A DNA stretch of 37,500 nucleotides from Chrysomallon squamiferum (GCA_012295275.1 CM022677.1:19581466-19618965), one strand, 5' to 3'. Shown: positions 23,763 through 37,500, numbered from the stretch's first letter. A program made the numbers and translations. Notes: generated by a model not told the origin, from the sequence alone.

Positions 23763-24400
23763 AATAAATAAATAAATAATATCTGTTTATTTTTTTTAAT
23801 CTCCGGAAGTCGGAAGCGATCCTATCTTCGTCTGTTATCGTTCGTCTTCGGTTTTACATCGTATAAATAAATACCATTACGTCAACAACAATACAACGAC
23901 GTCATTAAGACAATTGAAACTGGGAACAGAAATCTGACGTTTTGCACAGTATCAAGAAATATAGAGGCTTTCAAAAACTGAACAGGGAAACAAAAATAAA
24001 TAATCCTTCAAAAAATACATAGCAGTGAATAGAGTGTATTCATTCGTGAAATAATCAAACATTTATGAACAGTAATTAAAAGGAGCAGTGCAGGAATAAG
24101 TGAAAATAAGGAGAGACAATATTCATGTGGACAATTCCACTGTGACGGACGATATATTCAGACGGGTTGGAGGTATTTCTATCTGACCTGATTTCTAATG
24201 TCCAGGAATTAGGCCCTGTATAAGAGACGTAACTGTGACAAGATTAGTTTGTTGTCATGGAGAAAATATATGTGTGGGTTAATAGATAATTCGAAATATG
24301 AGCGGTCGGATTTTACAGTAAAAGGGCACTGGTGAAGATTTTAACTTCATTAAAAAAAAAAAAATAATTGTTTGAAATTTAATGGTCTTATGTCAGAAGT
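20061..24400. other. Very AT-rich noncoding stretch, no gene recognised
   Basis: Poly-T and poly-A runs (20855-20886, 21070-21100, 21736-21751, 22326-22341, 22841-22864), CA tracts near 21312-21334 and 21651-21680, a (TA)n of about 65 bp at 23153-23217, TG/TC near 23410-23480 and (TTA)n at 23721-23760. Open frames are short and of Phe/Leu/Asn/Lys composition with no recognisable domain. Part may be extended 3' UTR. The segment 23800-24350 is compositionally more mixed and has a GACGTCAT at 23900, but nothing coding was seen. Confidence 0.5.
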
Positions 24401-24404
24401 ATGA

Positions 24405-24535
24405 TTAATCACAATGGGGAACACTCTTCATTATAATTTATCATTCGCCAGAATCAGTGACCATCTTCCAAGAGGATTTCCTCTGATGTTTGAGGCATCG
24501 TTTAAATTTCTTTTTAATCCTAACCACCGATGTGT
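24405..24535 (+). repeat. Dispersed repeat family, copy 1 (partial)
   Basis: TTATCATTCGCCAGAATCA, CCATCTTCCAAGA, CCTCTGATGTTTGAGGCA and CCTAACCACCG match a repeat of about 250 bp seen again at 28885-29135 (inverted), 30775-31040 and 35200-35365. No coding frame is shared among copies. It marks the edges of the duplicated lectin units. Confidence 0.7.
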
Positions 24536-24579
24536 TTATGTTTCCCTGTATTGTTTTGTGAAACAGGGTGAGACTGTTT

Positions 24580-25200
<621 letters not shown>

Positions 25201-25386
25201 TCTCTTTCTTCTTACTTTTGTACCTGGTGATGCTATTATTGTTCTTTAAACTGTGTCGGTTGCTGCTGTTGCTTTTGTTGTTGTTATTGTTATTACTATT
25301 GCTGTTGTTGTTATTATTATTATTATTATTATTATTTCAGAGAAAGAAAAAGAAAAATGTAAGATATATAATATTTTATTTTCTGA

Positions 25387-27625
<2,239 letters not shown>

Positions 27626-27663
27626 GATTCTTATTTTAGCAGAAACAGCCTTCTGATCCTTTT

Positions 27664-27894
27664 TATTGAAAACGAAATCAAAGAGGTGAAAATTAACTGA
27701 CGTCACATATTACGTGTAAGCACAGCTGTTGTTTGCAAGTTAAACCTGTTTTAATTATAAAATCTGTATGTGTGAGAAAGAGATGTTAAACTACTCATGA
27801 AAACGAAATCAAGAAGGTGACAATGACCTAACGTCACACGTATGTATGTACGTGTAAGCACAGCTGTTGTTTTTTAAGTTAAAACTGTTTTAAT

Positions 27895-27896
<2 letters not shown>
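27664..27896 (-). promoter_or_regulatory. Upstream region of lectin gene 1 (tandem ~140-bp repeat)
   Basis: Two diverged tandem copies of GAAAACGAAATC..., each with a CRE-like core (TGACGTCACAT at 27700, AACGTCACACG at 27831) and GCACAGCTGTTGTTT, which contains an E-box CAGCTG. The same module is found at 29651-29940 and at 33763-33930. Position directly 5' of the signal-peptide exon suggests promoter function; this is inference. Confidence 0.5.
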
Positions 27897-27983
<87 letters not shown>

Positions 27984-28010
27984 ATATATCTTCACAGATA
28001 GCCTAATACG
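27897..28010. repeat. (AG)n junction joined to an inverted lectin downstream flank
   Basis: About 40 AG units followed by GTATTAAATATATCTTCACAG, the reverse complement of the flank of the unit 1 (TC)n at 24886-24906. Promoter-side sequence of gene 1 is thus joined through the microsatellite to an inverted copy of sequence that belongs 3' of a lectin gene. Confidence 0.75.
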
Positions 28011-28740
28011 TCGATTGTGATCGACCGGTGGAGCTAACCTAGTGTGGGTAGATTGCGCACCTTTCACTACAAGTCATCAGGGTAAAGTGATCATAAATGT
28101 ATTCAGTTGTATTGTGCTGTAAGGTTCATCCAGTGATGCAAGGTGCACCAACATACATTGATTACATAAAGTATACTCAGTATATATACAAATAAATATA
28201 CATGTATTTAGCATTTTTTAATACAGAGCGATCATTTTGACCTGGTCGTTTTGAAAGTAGCTCTCAAGCTGGAAAGGTGTGAGCACTCCTGGCAGTGCTG
28301 TGTATTTTACTTGTGTCACGAATGTAACATATGTTTTTTGAGGTGCAGCAGCTGTTGTCATTCTTGACTTTAAAATACAGATAAAACACACACTTCAGTC
28401 ACGTAATCACACAGTTAGTGTTGATCGTCATTCCTCTATAACATGAACCTCTCGTGTTGCCACCTCGAGAGTCATAATCAGAGTGTATAATCAGACAGAC
28501 AGACCAAAAAAAACAAAACATACAACTAACGTGCTAACCATATCGAGGTGTTGCGAAACACGTCTACGACAGGCACGGTCTCTGACAAATACAGGATGTG
28601 TCTGTCGCAGATATCTGATCGACTGGTGATTGATGAGTGAACTGCGTGCAGTGTCAGTGCCAAACGGTAAATAGTTTATATAGCCTGTGGTTTTATCAGA
28701 ATCTTTTCATGTGCACCATTAACTGAGCCTTTCTTTTACA
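28011..28740. other. Unique intergenic segment between lectin copies
   Basis: More balanced base composition than the surroundings and no repeats inside the window. No open frame above background, no tRNA-like fold and no recognisable domain were found. Confidence 0.4.
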
Positions 28741-28771
28741 GAAACATATGACGATAGATAGACAGACAGAC

Positions 28772-28844
<73 letters not shown>

Positions 28845-28880
28845 CAGATAGATAGATCTAGATAGGTAGGTAGGTATATA
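28741..28880. repeat. (GACA)(TA)n(GATA)n compound microsatellite
   Basis: GACAGACAGA, then (TA)n at 28774-28805, then (GATA)n to about 28868 and GGTAGGTAGGTA. Confidence 0.95.
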
Positions 28881-28884
28881 TACT

Positions 28885-29135
28885 ACTATAGGATTCATCA
28901 GTTAGAAACAAAGGGAAACAAGGGGAGATAATACTGGTGAAACATGCATCTCTCTTAGTTACGGTGGTTAGAATTATGCCGCAGTTCAGATTATTTGAAA
29001 TGTGTACTTCTAACGCAGAAACAATAAGTGAGGCCATCAAAAGCTTTTTCTACTGCTCGATTTGTGTCTTGTCTTGGAAGATGGTCGATGTGTTCCACTG
29101 ATTCTGGCGAATGATAAAATATAATGAAGAGTTTT
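28885..29135 (-). repeat. Dispersed repeat family, copy 2 (inverted)
   Basis: Reverse complement of the repeat seen in full at 30775-31040: AAACAAGGGGAGATAATA, TTAGTTACGGTGGTTAG, AAAAGCTTTTTCT, TTGGAAGATGGTC and ATTCTGGCGAATGATAAA are all present in inverted order. It ends next to the (TC)n that leads into the lectin pseudogene. Confidence 0.8.
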
Positions 29136-29151
29136 ACTTCCACGAGTTTTA

Positions 29152-29261
<110 letters not shown>

Positions 29262-29433
29262 AACTACTGTGAAAGCATGAACTCGTATCTTGCTGTCATC
29301 ACTTCTGCAAAAGAAGACGAATATCTTCGTAACCATGTTCTGAAAATGTCAAAAAGTAAGTGAATTTATAATTATATAATTTTATTATTACAAAAAATAA
29401 ATAAGATCAGTTGTAGAACACACAGACACACAC

Positions 29434-29479
<46 letters not shown>

Positions 29480-29650
29480 AACATGCACACACTAGTATAT
29501 TAACTAAAATTAATAAAACAAAAACCAAACAAAACTTAAATTTTCGCAATTTATTTTACAGCGGGTATATACTGGATCGGGGCTAATGACGTCCAAGTTG
29601 AAGGTCGTTTCCAGTGGAAACGGAATGACAACAAATCAGAAGCCTTCTGA
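29262..29650 (+). pseudogene. Truncated C-type lectin fragment (exon 3 and part of exon 4)
   Basis: Exon 29262-29355 is a clean third lectin exon (NYCESMNSYLAVITSAKE, DEYLRNHVLKMSK, donor A|GTAAGT). Exon 29562-29650 starts GIYWIGANDVQVEGRFQW and runs KRNDNKSEAF to a TGA. Homology to lectin exon 4 stops at about 29640, where sequence matching the region just 5' of a lectin signal exon begins (29641 onward matches 33751 onward). The WND calcium site, two cysteines, the signal peptide and exon 2 are all absent, so it cannot make a complete lectin domain. It lies opposite to the two complete genes. Confidence 0.9.
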
Positions 29651-30404
29651 TCCTTTTTATTGAAAACGAAATAAAAAAGGTGAAAATTAATTAACGTCAC
29701 ATGTATGTATGTACGTATAAGCACAGCTGTTGTTTGTAACTTAAAACTGTTTTTAATTATAAAATCTGTATTTGTGAGAAAGAGATATTATACTACTCAT
29801 CAAAACGAAATCAAGAAGGTGACAATTAATTAACGTCAAGTGTATGTATGTACGTGTAAGCACAGCTGTGGTTTGTAAGTTGAAACTGTTTTTAATTATA
29901 AAAACTGTACGAGTGAGTAAGAGGTGTTACATTCATTTGTGGGTGTTTATGTGTGTGGATGGGAAACAAATATTGGAGCTTATACAGATTATTATTACAT
30001 CCTGTTAGGTGGTGTGAACAGATACTGTTACTTATTCTTTTTCTGCTTCAGTAGATCAAATGTTTAGAATTATATTTATATATAGTTAATTACGTCTAAC
30101 TTTACGTTCGGTAGAATTTTAGTGAAAATTTCATGGAGTTATCGTGCGTTTAAAGGAAAAAATGAGAATTTACTGTGAGTATTTATTTTAATAAAGCTTG
30201 AAACAAGACAGCAAAACAAATGAAATTCCGAGAGCATAAACTGGAAATACTTCGTTTTTCATGTTACCATAGTAAATATATTATCATTTTAATACCGTTA
30301 CTTTTTTTTTTTTCTCATTGTCTTACTTCAGTTGTCATATACCTTGAGTATGCTCGGATGCTATTTATTACTTTTTTTTTCCCATTAGAATCACTTCAAG
30401 TATT

Positions 30405-30441
<37 letters not shown>

Positions 30442-30720
30442 GTAGTGTTGGTGCTTTAAGGCAGTATGACGTCATAGGCTAGGACTCGTCTTCCAGATGA
30501 CGTATTTTTCATCTATCCGGTACATTTTCAATTAGCGTTTTTGTAAATTATGTTTTCTTCACGATTTTATTAAAAATGAGAGACAAAAAGGGCCAGAAGA
30601 AAGCACCGCCCCTAAAAGGCAAGAAAGGTAAAAAAAAAAAATCAGTTTTTAAACTTACAATAAATTGTTTTTCAGTAATAAAATACAGAGAGGCAAAATG
30701 ATAAAGAATTTTTCGTGTGT
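29641..30720 (+). repeat. ~1.07-kb segment duplicated at 33751-34800
   Basis: The two segments align along their length. They share the CRE/CAGCTG tandem module, TTACGTTCGGTAGAATTT (29 of 30 kb region; TTACGTTCGGTACAATTA in the other copy), ATGAAATTCCGAGA, an (ATT)n tract, a CRE at 30467-30474 / 34508-34515 and an ATGAGAGACAAAAA start. The second copy lacks about 95 bp of the 140-bp tandem module near 33912. Confidence 0.85.
30467..30627 (+). CDS. Candidate first exon of an unknown lysine-rich protein, copy 1
   Basis: ATG at 30576 opens MRDKKGQKKAPPLKGKK, followed by a possible donor G|GTAAAA at 30628. Upstream within 110 bp lie a perfect CRE TGACGTCA (30467-30474) and a half CRE ATGACGTAT (30498). 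The coding bases 30576-30627 are more GC-rich than their surroundings and the peptide is largely conserved in copy 2 (MRDKKGQKKALPQKGKK), which fits a first exon. I do not recognise the protein and found no second exon. It would be transcribed divergently from the lectin promoter module. Confidence 0.35.
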
Positions 30721-30774
30721 CTGAAAACGTTTTCTAGGCAGGCTGTATCAAACGTTATTTCAAATGAAATATTA

Positions 30775-31040
30775 AAACTCTTCACTATATTTTATCATTA
30801 GCCAGAATCACTGGAACACATTGACCATCTTCCAAGACAAGACACAAACCGAGCAGCTCCTCTGATGTTTGAGGCAGAAGAAAAAGCTTTTGATGGACTC
30901 GTTTAGTTTTTCTGTGTTAGAGGTACACATTTCAAATACACTGACCTGCGGCTTAACCCTAACAACCGTAACTAAGAAAGATACATGTTTCAATATTGTT
31001 ATCTCCCCTTGTTTCCCTGCAGCCCAGACGTAACATTTTA
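30775..31040 (+). repeat. Dispersed repeat family, copy 3 (longest)
   Basis: Longest copy, about 265 bp: TTATCATTAGCCAGAATCA ... CCTCTGATGTTTGAGGCAG ... GGACTCGTTTAGTTTTTC ... CCTGCGGCTTAACCCTAAC ... ATCTCCCCTTGTTTCCCTG, ending near GCAGCCCAGACGTAAC. It has no tRNA-type A/B box that I could recognise and no poly-A tail, so a SINE origin is unproved. Confidence 0.75.
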
Positions 31041-31127
31041 CAACAGTTTTAACTGATCATTTCCTATAACATCAGCGTATCCTAGAGTAGTGTATATAGC
31101 TACATACCTATCTAGATATACCTTTAA

Positions 31128-31240
31128 GTGAAAGCCTCACTTGATGTTTCTGGAAAAGAAAGGCTCACGTGATTTAAAAGAAAGGATTACGTGATGTTTC
31201 TCGGTCTGAGGTGCATTTATAGGAAAATTAAATTCTCATG
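31128..31240. repeat. Short version of the E-box repeat (3 units)
   Basis: GAAAGCCTCACTTGATG, GAAAGGCTCACGTGATTT and GAAAGGATTACGTGATG, followed by TTTCTCGGTCTGAGGTGCAT and TTATAGGAAAA. The same right flank follows the expanded array at 35809-36050. Confidence 0.8.
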
Positions 31241-31249
31241 ACATTTGCA

Positions 31250-31784
31250 AAGGTAATTTATTATTATTTTTATTATTTTTTTATTTTATTTATTTATTTA
31301 CTTCGGGTTTGTTGGAGAGTGTATTTGTTTATGTCTGTGTAAGTGTGAGTATGTGTGTGTGTATTTCAGTATGTGTGTGTTCTTGTTTGTGAAACGGCGT
31401 GAGACTGTGTGTTTATGAGTATACGTGTGGATATATGTTTGTTAGTGTGCAAGTGAATGTGTATTTGTTAATGTTTGCTGCAAATGTATGCTTGTTGGTA
31501 TGTGTGCGTGTGTATGTGAGTGCATGAGTGTATGAGTGACTGTGTGCATCTGAGTTTGTGTGTACATGTGAGTGAAACTGTGTGTTTTCTTTTGTATAAT
31601 TTTTATTCTATATTTTAAAATCAAGAATGACAAATATATCTCACACCAGCTACATCTAACAACAACAAGTTCATATTACTACAACGTGGGCAGCAGCGAA
31701 ATAGATAAAACATATTAAGTTACATTCATAGCACACTAACACAGTACTGTATTACATAGTATGTGTGAAGATAAATTTACCCCC

Positions 31785-31819
<35 letters not shown>

Positions 31820-32117
31820 ATAATATAAATACATTATATAATGTTTCTCTTAAATAGCGCATCATATTTGCATGAAAGACGTCAGGCAGGCGTTACCATA
31901 GTTATACATTACTCCCGTGTGACGTTAACATCACGTGATATCCAAAATTATGACGTCATAAAACTTGGACATAATTACACGATCTCTCTCTCTCTTCTCT
32001 TTCTTCTTATATTTTGTGCCTCCTGATGCTATTATTGTTCCTGCAACTGTGGTGTTGCTGCTGTTGCTTTTGCTGTTGTTATTTTTATTACTATTGTTGT
32101 TATTATTATTATTATTA

Positions 32118-32163
<46 letters not shown>

Positions 32164-32190
32164 GATTATTATGATTATTATTATTATTAT
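31250..32190 (-). repeat. Downstream module of lectin unit 2
   Basis: (ATTT)n near 31260-31300, a TG-rich stretch with GTTAGTGTGCAAGTGAATGT (31441), TTTTAAAATCAAGAATGAC (31612), a short (TC)n at 31783-31819, the CRE segment at 31877-31960 and (ATT)n at 32100-32190. It is collinear with 24580-25340. The (TC)n here is about 37 bp against 120 bp in unit 1 and over 550 bp in unit 3. Confidence 0.8.
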
Positions 32191-32193
32191 TTG

Positions 32194-32875
32194 TCACAAA
32201 GAAAAAAGATGAATGAAAGACATAAAATATTTTATTTTAAGATTATTCTTTACAGACGTTCGTTTTTGTTCACATATGAATCTTATCTTGTGCCAGCATG
32301 GTTCATCATTCCATCTGTAACCATATACGCCCTTTAATTCCACACAGTTTTCATGTCCTCCGTAGTTACTGGGTTGACCCGAATCCCAATTGGTATAGCT
32401 CAAATCTTTCGATTTGTTGTCATTCTGTTGCCATCGGAAACGACCTTCAACTTGGATGTCATTAGCCCCGATCCAGTATTCATCCGCTGATAAATAAATT
32501 GCCAAAATTTGGGTTTTCTTTCGTTCTTGCTATTAATTTTAATATACTAATATGTGTGTGTTTGTATCTTTGTGTGTGTGTGTGTGTGTATATTTGTGTG
32601 TATGTTTGTGTGTGTTTCTGTTTGTATTCTACAACTGCCCTTATTTATTTTTTTACGTTTTTATTTAATTATATAATTATAAATTCAGACTTACTTCTTG
32701 ACTGTTTCAGAAGATGATTACGAAGATACTGGTCTTCTTTGGCAGAAGTGATGACAGCAAGATAGGAGTTCATGCTTTCACAGTAGTCCTGAGAAACAAC
32801 AACGACGACGACGACAATAAATATAATAATAATAATTATTATAATATTCTATCATCACCACCATCACTAGCAGCA

Positions 32876-32910
<35 letters not shown>

Positions 32911-32945
32911 GAAATCAACGAGAGAGAGAGAGAGAGTTAGAGAGA

Positions 32946-33039
<94 letters not shown>

Positions 33040-33040
33040 C

Positions 33041-33071
<31 letters not shown>

Positions 33072-33257
33072 CTCACCTTTGCGTCAATCCACGTAGCTGT
33101 CGCAGATTTACGGGAAAACCAGTAGCAACTTTTGTCATAACGAATGAAACCAGATTGGCAGATTCCGGCATCTTAATAAAATAAAAAATTTAAAAAAATG
33201 TTATGTCTCAAATTTTATATTAAACACACTCACATAGACACGAGAGCGCCTACAACG

Positions 33258-33312
<55 letters not shown>

Positions 33313-33729
33313 ACAGTCACACCCACCTAAAACAAAAAATATTGAAAAATGATACAAATACACAAATAGAAAGTTAACGTAAACAGACACCCCAAAAACA
33401 CAGAACCAGAAATTAAGCACGAATTAAGACGTTTTAAAACATACAAAGCAACTAAAACAGATTTCAGATCTTCGTGGTACTTTTGCTGTTACTAATGCTA
33501 CTGCATCTATTGCTACTTTAATACTAATTCTACTGTTAAAACCAATTCTCTGCAATGATTACCTTACTAATACTATTACTACCACTACTTATTATATAAA
33601 ATATAGATTCTTTCAAAATAATATAATGCATAAAGCCCTTTTGTTCATTAAAAATTTATATGTAAAAGTAAATTTACCTGCACACTGCAAAACTGAGACG
33701 AAGACGACGATTAAAACGTAAACGTTCAT
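32194..33729 (-). CDS. Secreted C-type lectin, gene 2 (four exons)
   Basis: Exons 33729-33678 (signal peptide identical to gene 1), 33171-33077 (ICQSGFIRYDKSCYWFS), 32788-32695 (DYCESMNSYLAVITSAKE) and 32486-32194 (DEYWIGANDIQVEGRF ... RWNDEPCWHKIRFICEQ) join in the same phases as gene 1. The WND calcium motif and the QPS loop are kept. Relative to gene 1 one base is missing after the FICEQ codons, so the frame shifts and the C-terminus becomes KRTSVKNNLKIKYFMSF... , about 22 residues after FICEQ against 8 in gene 1. The domain itself ends before the shift, so the protein may still work. Intron 2 again starts at the donor with (CT)n. Introns are shorter than in gene 1. Confidence 0.9.
32878..33070. 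repeat. (TA)n and (AG)n in intron 2 of lectin gene 2
   Basis: (TA)15 at 32878-32908 followed by interrupted (AG)n at 32920-33070, in the same order and place as 26305-26649 in gene 1. On the coding strand (CT)n starts at the exon 2 donor. Confidence 0.95.
33257..33310. repeat. (GC)(CA)n in intron 1 of lectin gene 2
   Basis: GCGCGCGC followed by about 22 CA units. Confidence 0.95.
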
Positions 33730-33750
33730 GATTTTTATTTTAGCAGAAAC

Positions 33751-34441
33751 AGCCTTCTGATCCTTTTTATTGAAAACGAAATGAAAAAAGGTGAAAATTA
33801 ATTAACGTCACATGTATGTATGTACGTATAAGCACAGCTGTTGTTTGTAACTTAAAACTGTTTTTAATTATAAAATCTGTATGTGTGAGAAAGAGATATT
33901 ATACTACTCATCAGCTGTGGTTTGTAAGTTGAAACTGTTTTTAATTATAGAAACTGTACGAGTGAGTAAGAGGTGTTACATTCATCTGTGGGTGTTTATG
34001 TGTGTGGATCGGAAACAAATATTGGAGCGTAAACAGATTATAATTATATCCTGTTTGGTGGTGTGAACAGATACTGTTACTTATTGCTTTTCTGCTTCAG
34101 TAGATTAAATGTGTACAATTATATTGATATAGAGTTAATTACCTCTAACTTTACGTTCGGTACAATTATAGTGAAAATTTCATGGAGTTATCGTGCGTTT
34201 AATGGAAAAAATGAGAATTTATTGTGAGTATTTATTTTAATAAAGCTTGAAACAATAGAGCAAAATAAATGAAATTCCGAGAACATCAACTGGAAATACT
34301 TCGTTTTTCATGTTATCATAGTAAATATATTATCATTTTATTACAATTTTTTTTTTCTCTCATACTCTTACTTCAGTCGTCATATACCTTCAGTATGCTA
34401 GGATGCTATTTTTTACTTTTTTTCCCCATTAGAACCACTTC

Positions 34442-34477
<36 letters not shown>

Positions 34478-34800
34478 TAGCCGTAGAGTTAGTGCTTCAA
34501 GGCAGCATGACGTCATACCTAGACCTCGTCTTCCAGATGACGTATTTTACATATATCCGATACAGTTTCAATTAGCGTTTTTGTAAATTATGTTTTCTTC
34601 AAGATTTTATTAAAAATGAGAGACAAAAAAGGCCAGAAGAAAGCGCTGCCCCAAAAAGGCAAGAAAGAAAAACAAAAATCAGTAAGTTTTTAAACTTAAA
34701 GCGATTTTTTATATATATTTTTTAATTACGTACAGAGAGGCAAAATGTTAAAGTATTTTTCACGTATCTCAAAACGTTTTCTAGACAGACTGTATCAAAC
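33751..34800 (+). repeat. Second copy of the ~1.07-kb lectin upstream segment
   Basis: Partner of 29641-30720. Here it is in its natural place, directly 5' of the signal-peptide exon of lectin gene 2, which shows that this copy keeps the ancestral arrangement and the other is the rearranged one. Confidence 0.85.
34508..34681 (+). CDS. Candidate first exon of an unknown lysine-rich protein, copy 2
   Basis: CRE TGACGTCA at 34508-34515, then ATG at 34616 opening MRDKKGQKKALPQKGKK and EKQKS, with a consensus donor TCA|GTAAGT at 34682 (phase 0). If unspliced, the frame stops 4 codons later. Copy 1 has a weaker donor at a different phase, so at most one of the two is likely to be functional. No further exon was recognised before the window end. 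Confidence 0.35.
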
Positions 34801-35176
34801 GTTATTTGAAATTAATTTCTTTTTCTGTGCAGTGTTCAGCTTGCCGTTTTCTCTTATTATCAGTTGCTAGATTCTAGTGAAATTATCTTCACTGCAATTA
34901 AAAGTAACTGAAAAGAGCAGAAAATTACTAGTAAAATAAATGAGAAATCTGATATTTTTCAGAATTGATAATTCAAAATCTTATAAGAAAAAAATATTAA
35001 AAAAAAGAACAAATAATAATAATGATAATAAAAAGCAACAGTAACAATAACAACAACAACAACAACACCCCCAATTGAAAAAATCCCAGTTATATATTTG
35101 CTGACGTGTCCAACACTTCCGAAAAAGTGGGAACTTCCGGAATACATCGATTGTTTTAGGAGTTTTGCTTAAATAA
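34801..35176. other. AT-rich spacer with (AAC)n, no gene seen
   Basis: AT-rich sequence with an (AAT)n/(AAC)n tract at 35010-35068. No coding signal was recognised. Confidence 0.5.
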
Positions 35177-35365
35177 GTAAGTAAGTAAGTAAGTAAGTAA
35201 GGCAGAAGAGAAAGCTTTTGATGGCCTCGTTTAGTTTTTCTGTGTTAGAGGTACACATTTCAAATACACTGACCTGCGGCTTAACTCTAACCACCGTAAC
35301 TAAGAGAGATGCATGTTTCAATATTGTTATCTCCCCTTGTTTCACTGCAGCCCAGACGTAACATT
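35172..35365 (+). repeat. (TAAG)n and dispersed repeat family, copy 4 (3' part)
   Basis: (AAGT)7 at 35174-35201 is followed directly by the 3' two thirds of the dispersed repeat (GGCAGAAGAGAAAGCTTTTG through ATCTCCCCTTGTTTCACTG). The first third is missing, so the truncation point coincides with the microsatellite. Confidence 0.8.
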
Positions 35366-35494
35366 TTACAAAAGTTTTAATTGATCATTTCCTGTAACGT
35401 GAACGTATCCTAAAGTAGAGTATATAGCTACATACCTATCTGGATATATCTATATCTGTATTTACAGATATTATATCTACGTCTGTCTATAACT

Positions 35495-35702
<208 letters not shown>

Positions 35703-35762
35703 CTGATGCCAATATGTCACATGGTTGCTAATTTTCAAATTAATCTTCACAAATGTTAACTT

Positions 35763-35808
35763 TTTGTTCACATATGAATCCCAACTGCATCCACCATCGT
35801 TCATCTGC
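35763..35808 (-). pseudogene. Remnant of lectin exon 4
   Basis: TTTGTTCACATATGAATC ... CCA(C)CATCGTTCATCTG resembles the lectin exon 4 end at 25416-25462 (TTTGTTCACATATGAATC ... ATGGTTCATCATTCCATCTG), with an internal loss. It is a degraded fragment of about 46 bp with no coding capacity. Confidence 0.55.
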
Positions 35809-36050
35809 AAAAGAAAGGCTCACGTGATTTGAAAGAAAGGCTCTCGTGATTTGAAAGAAAGCCTCACGTGATTTAAAAGAAAAGCTCACGTGATTTAAAA
35901 GAAAGCCTCACGTGATTTTAAAGAAATGCTCACGTGATTTAAAAGAAATGCTCACGTGATTTAAAAGAAAGGAACTCGTGATTTAAAAGAAAGGCTCACG
36001 TGATTTAAAAGAAAGGCTCACGTGATTTAAAAGAAAGGCTCACGTAATGT
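35809..36050. repeat. 22-bp tandem array with palindromic E-boxes (TCACGTGA)
   Basis: Eleven units of AAAGAAAGGCTCACGTGATTTA-type sequence, period about 22 bp. Eight carry perfect TCACGTGA; units 2 (CTCTCGTGA), 8 (AACTCGTGA) and 11 (CTCACGTAA) are altered. A three-unit version with the same right flank is at 31128-31240. Confidence 0.95.
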
Positions 36051-36109
36051 TTCTGGATGTGAGGTGCTTTTATAGCAAAAATAAAGTTCTCATGATATTT
36101 GTAAAGGTA

Positions 36110-36156
36110 ATGTTTTTTTTTTTTTTTTTTTTTTTTTTCATTTAATTTCATTTCAT

Positions 36157-36195
<39 letters not shown>

Positions 36196-36213
36196 TATAT
36201 TTTTTCATTTCAT

Positions 36214-36268
<55 letters not shown>

Positions 36269-36345
36269 TTTTTTTATTTATTTATTTATTTATTTATTTA
36301 TATATTTTTTTATCATTATTTTTTTTTTTTATTTCGGGTTTGTTG
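36110..36345. repeat. Poly-T and (ATTT)n block
   Basis: T26-type run then about 40 ATTT units with small breaks. Confidence 0.97.
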
Positions 36346-36349
36346 AAGA

Positions 36350-37500
<1,151 letters not shown>

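Noticed and set aside
28011-28740. Possible tRNA or other structured RNA in the more balanced segment
   Set aside because: No cloverleaf, A/B box or other recognisable RNA motif was found by eye.

Overview
The window is animal nuclear DNA: AT-rich, dense in microsatellites and minisatellites, with short spliced exons in long repeat-filled introns. A CPEB1/Orb-type gene with a glutamine-rich N-terminal part, a Rab11-type GTPase and a tandem C-type lectin family together suggest a lophotrochozoan, most likely a mollusc. The species is not identified.

Layout. (1) 1-1741, minus strand: 5' part of a Rab11-like GTPase gene in three exons that runs off the left edge; its third exon borders a minisatellite covering the window start. 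(2) 1742-5992: AT-rich intergenic DNA with one possible orphan exon (4343-4498) and a CRE/E-box cluster upstream of the next gene. (3) 5993-18717, plus strand: a CPEB1-type cytoplasmic polyadenylation element-binding protein gene, reconstructed as 12 exons, from an inferred first coding exon (MTAK) through a poly-Q exon, RRM1 and RRM2 pieces and an intact ZZ zinc-binding C-terminus. (4) 18718-24400: 3' UTR and very AT-rich DNA without recognisable genes. (5) 24400-37500: a segmentally duplicated C-type lectin cluster. It holds two complete four-exon genes on the minus strand (25387-27625 and 32194-33729), one two-exon pseudogene fragment on the plus strand (29262-29650), the edge of a third unit at the right end, duplicated lysine-rich first-exon candidates with CREs, and a 22-bp array of CACGTG sites.

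The most unusual observation is that many tandem repeats here are built from, or end exactly at, splice sites. The last CPEB intron carries about a dozen copies of the acceptor plus first codons of the ZZ exon (TTTCAG|ATTCAAGTGGA). The Rab11-like exon is followed by about 13 copies of its own exon end plus donor. The poly-Q exon is preceded by about 18 units whose last one supplies the acceptor. The RRM2 first-exon donor is echoed twice in its intron. In the lectin genes long (CT)n tracts start at a donor or end at an acceptor, and (AG/CT)n tracts sit at rearrangement junctions.

The second unusual observation is that CPEB RRM coding sequence is damaged at two or three places (a first RRM1 exon full of small indels, a first RRM2 exon lacking about 150 nt, a missing RRM1 linker), while all flanking exons are clean. 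This is either real decay or a local assembly error. All homology statements are from recognition by eye; no database search was run.
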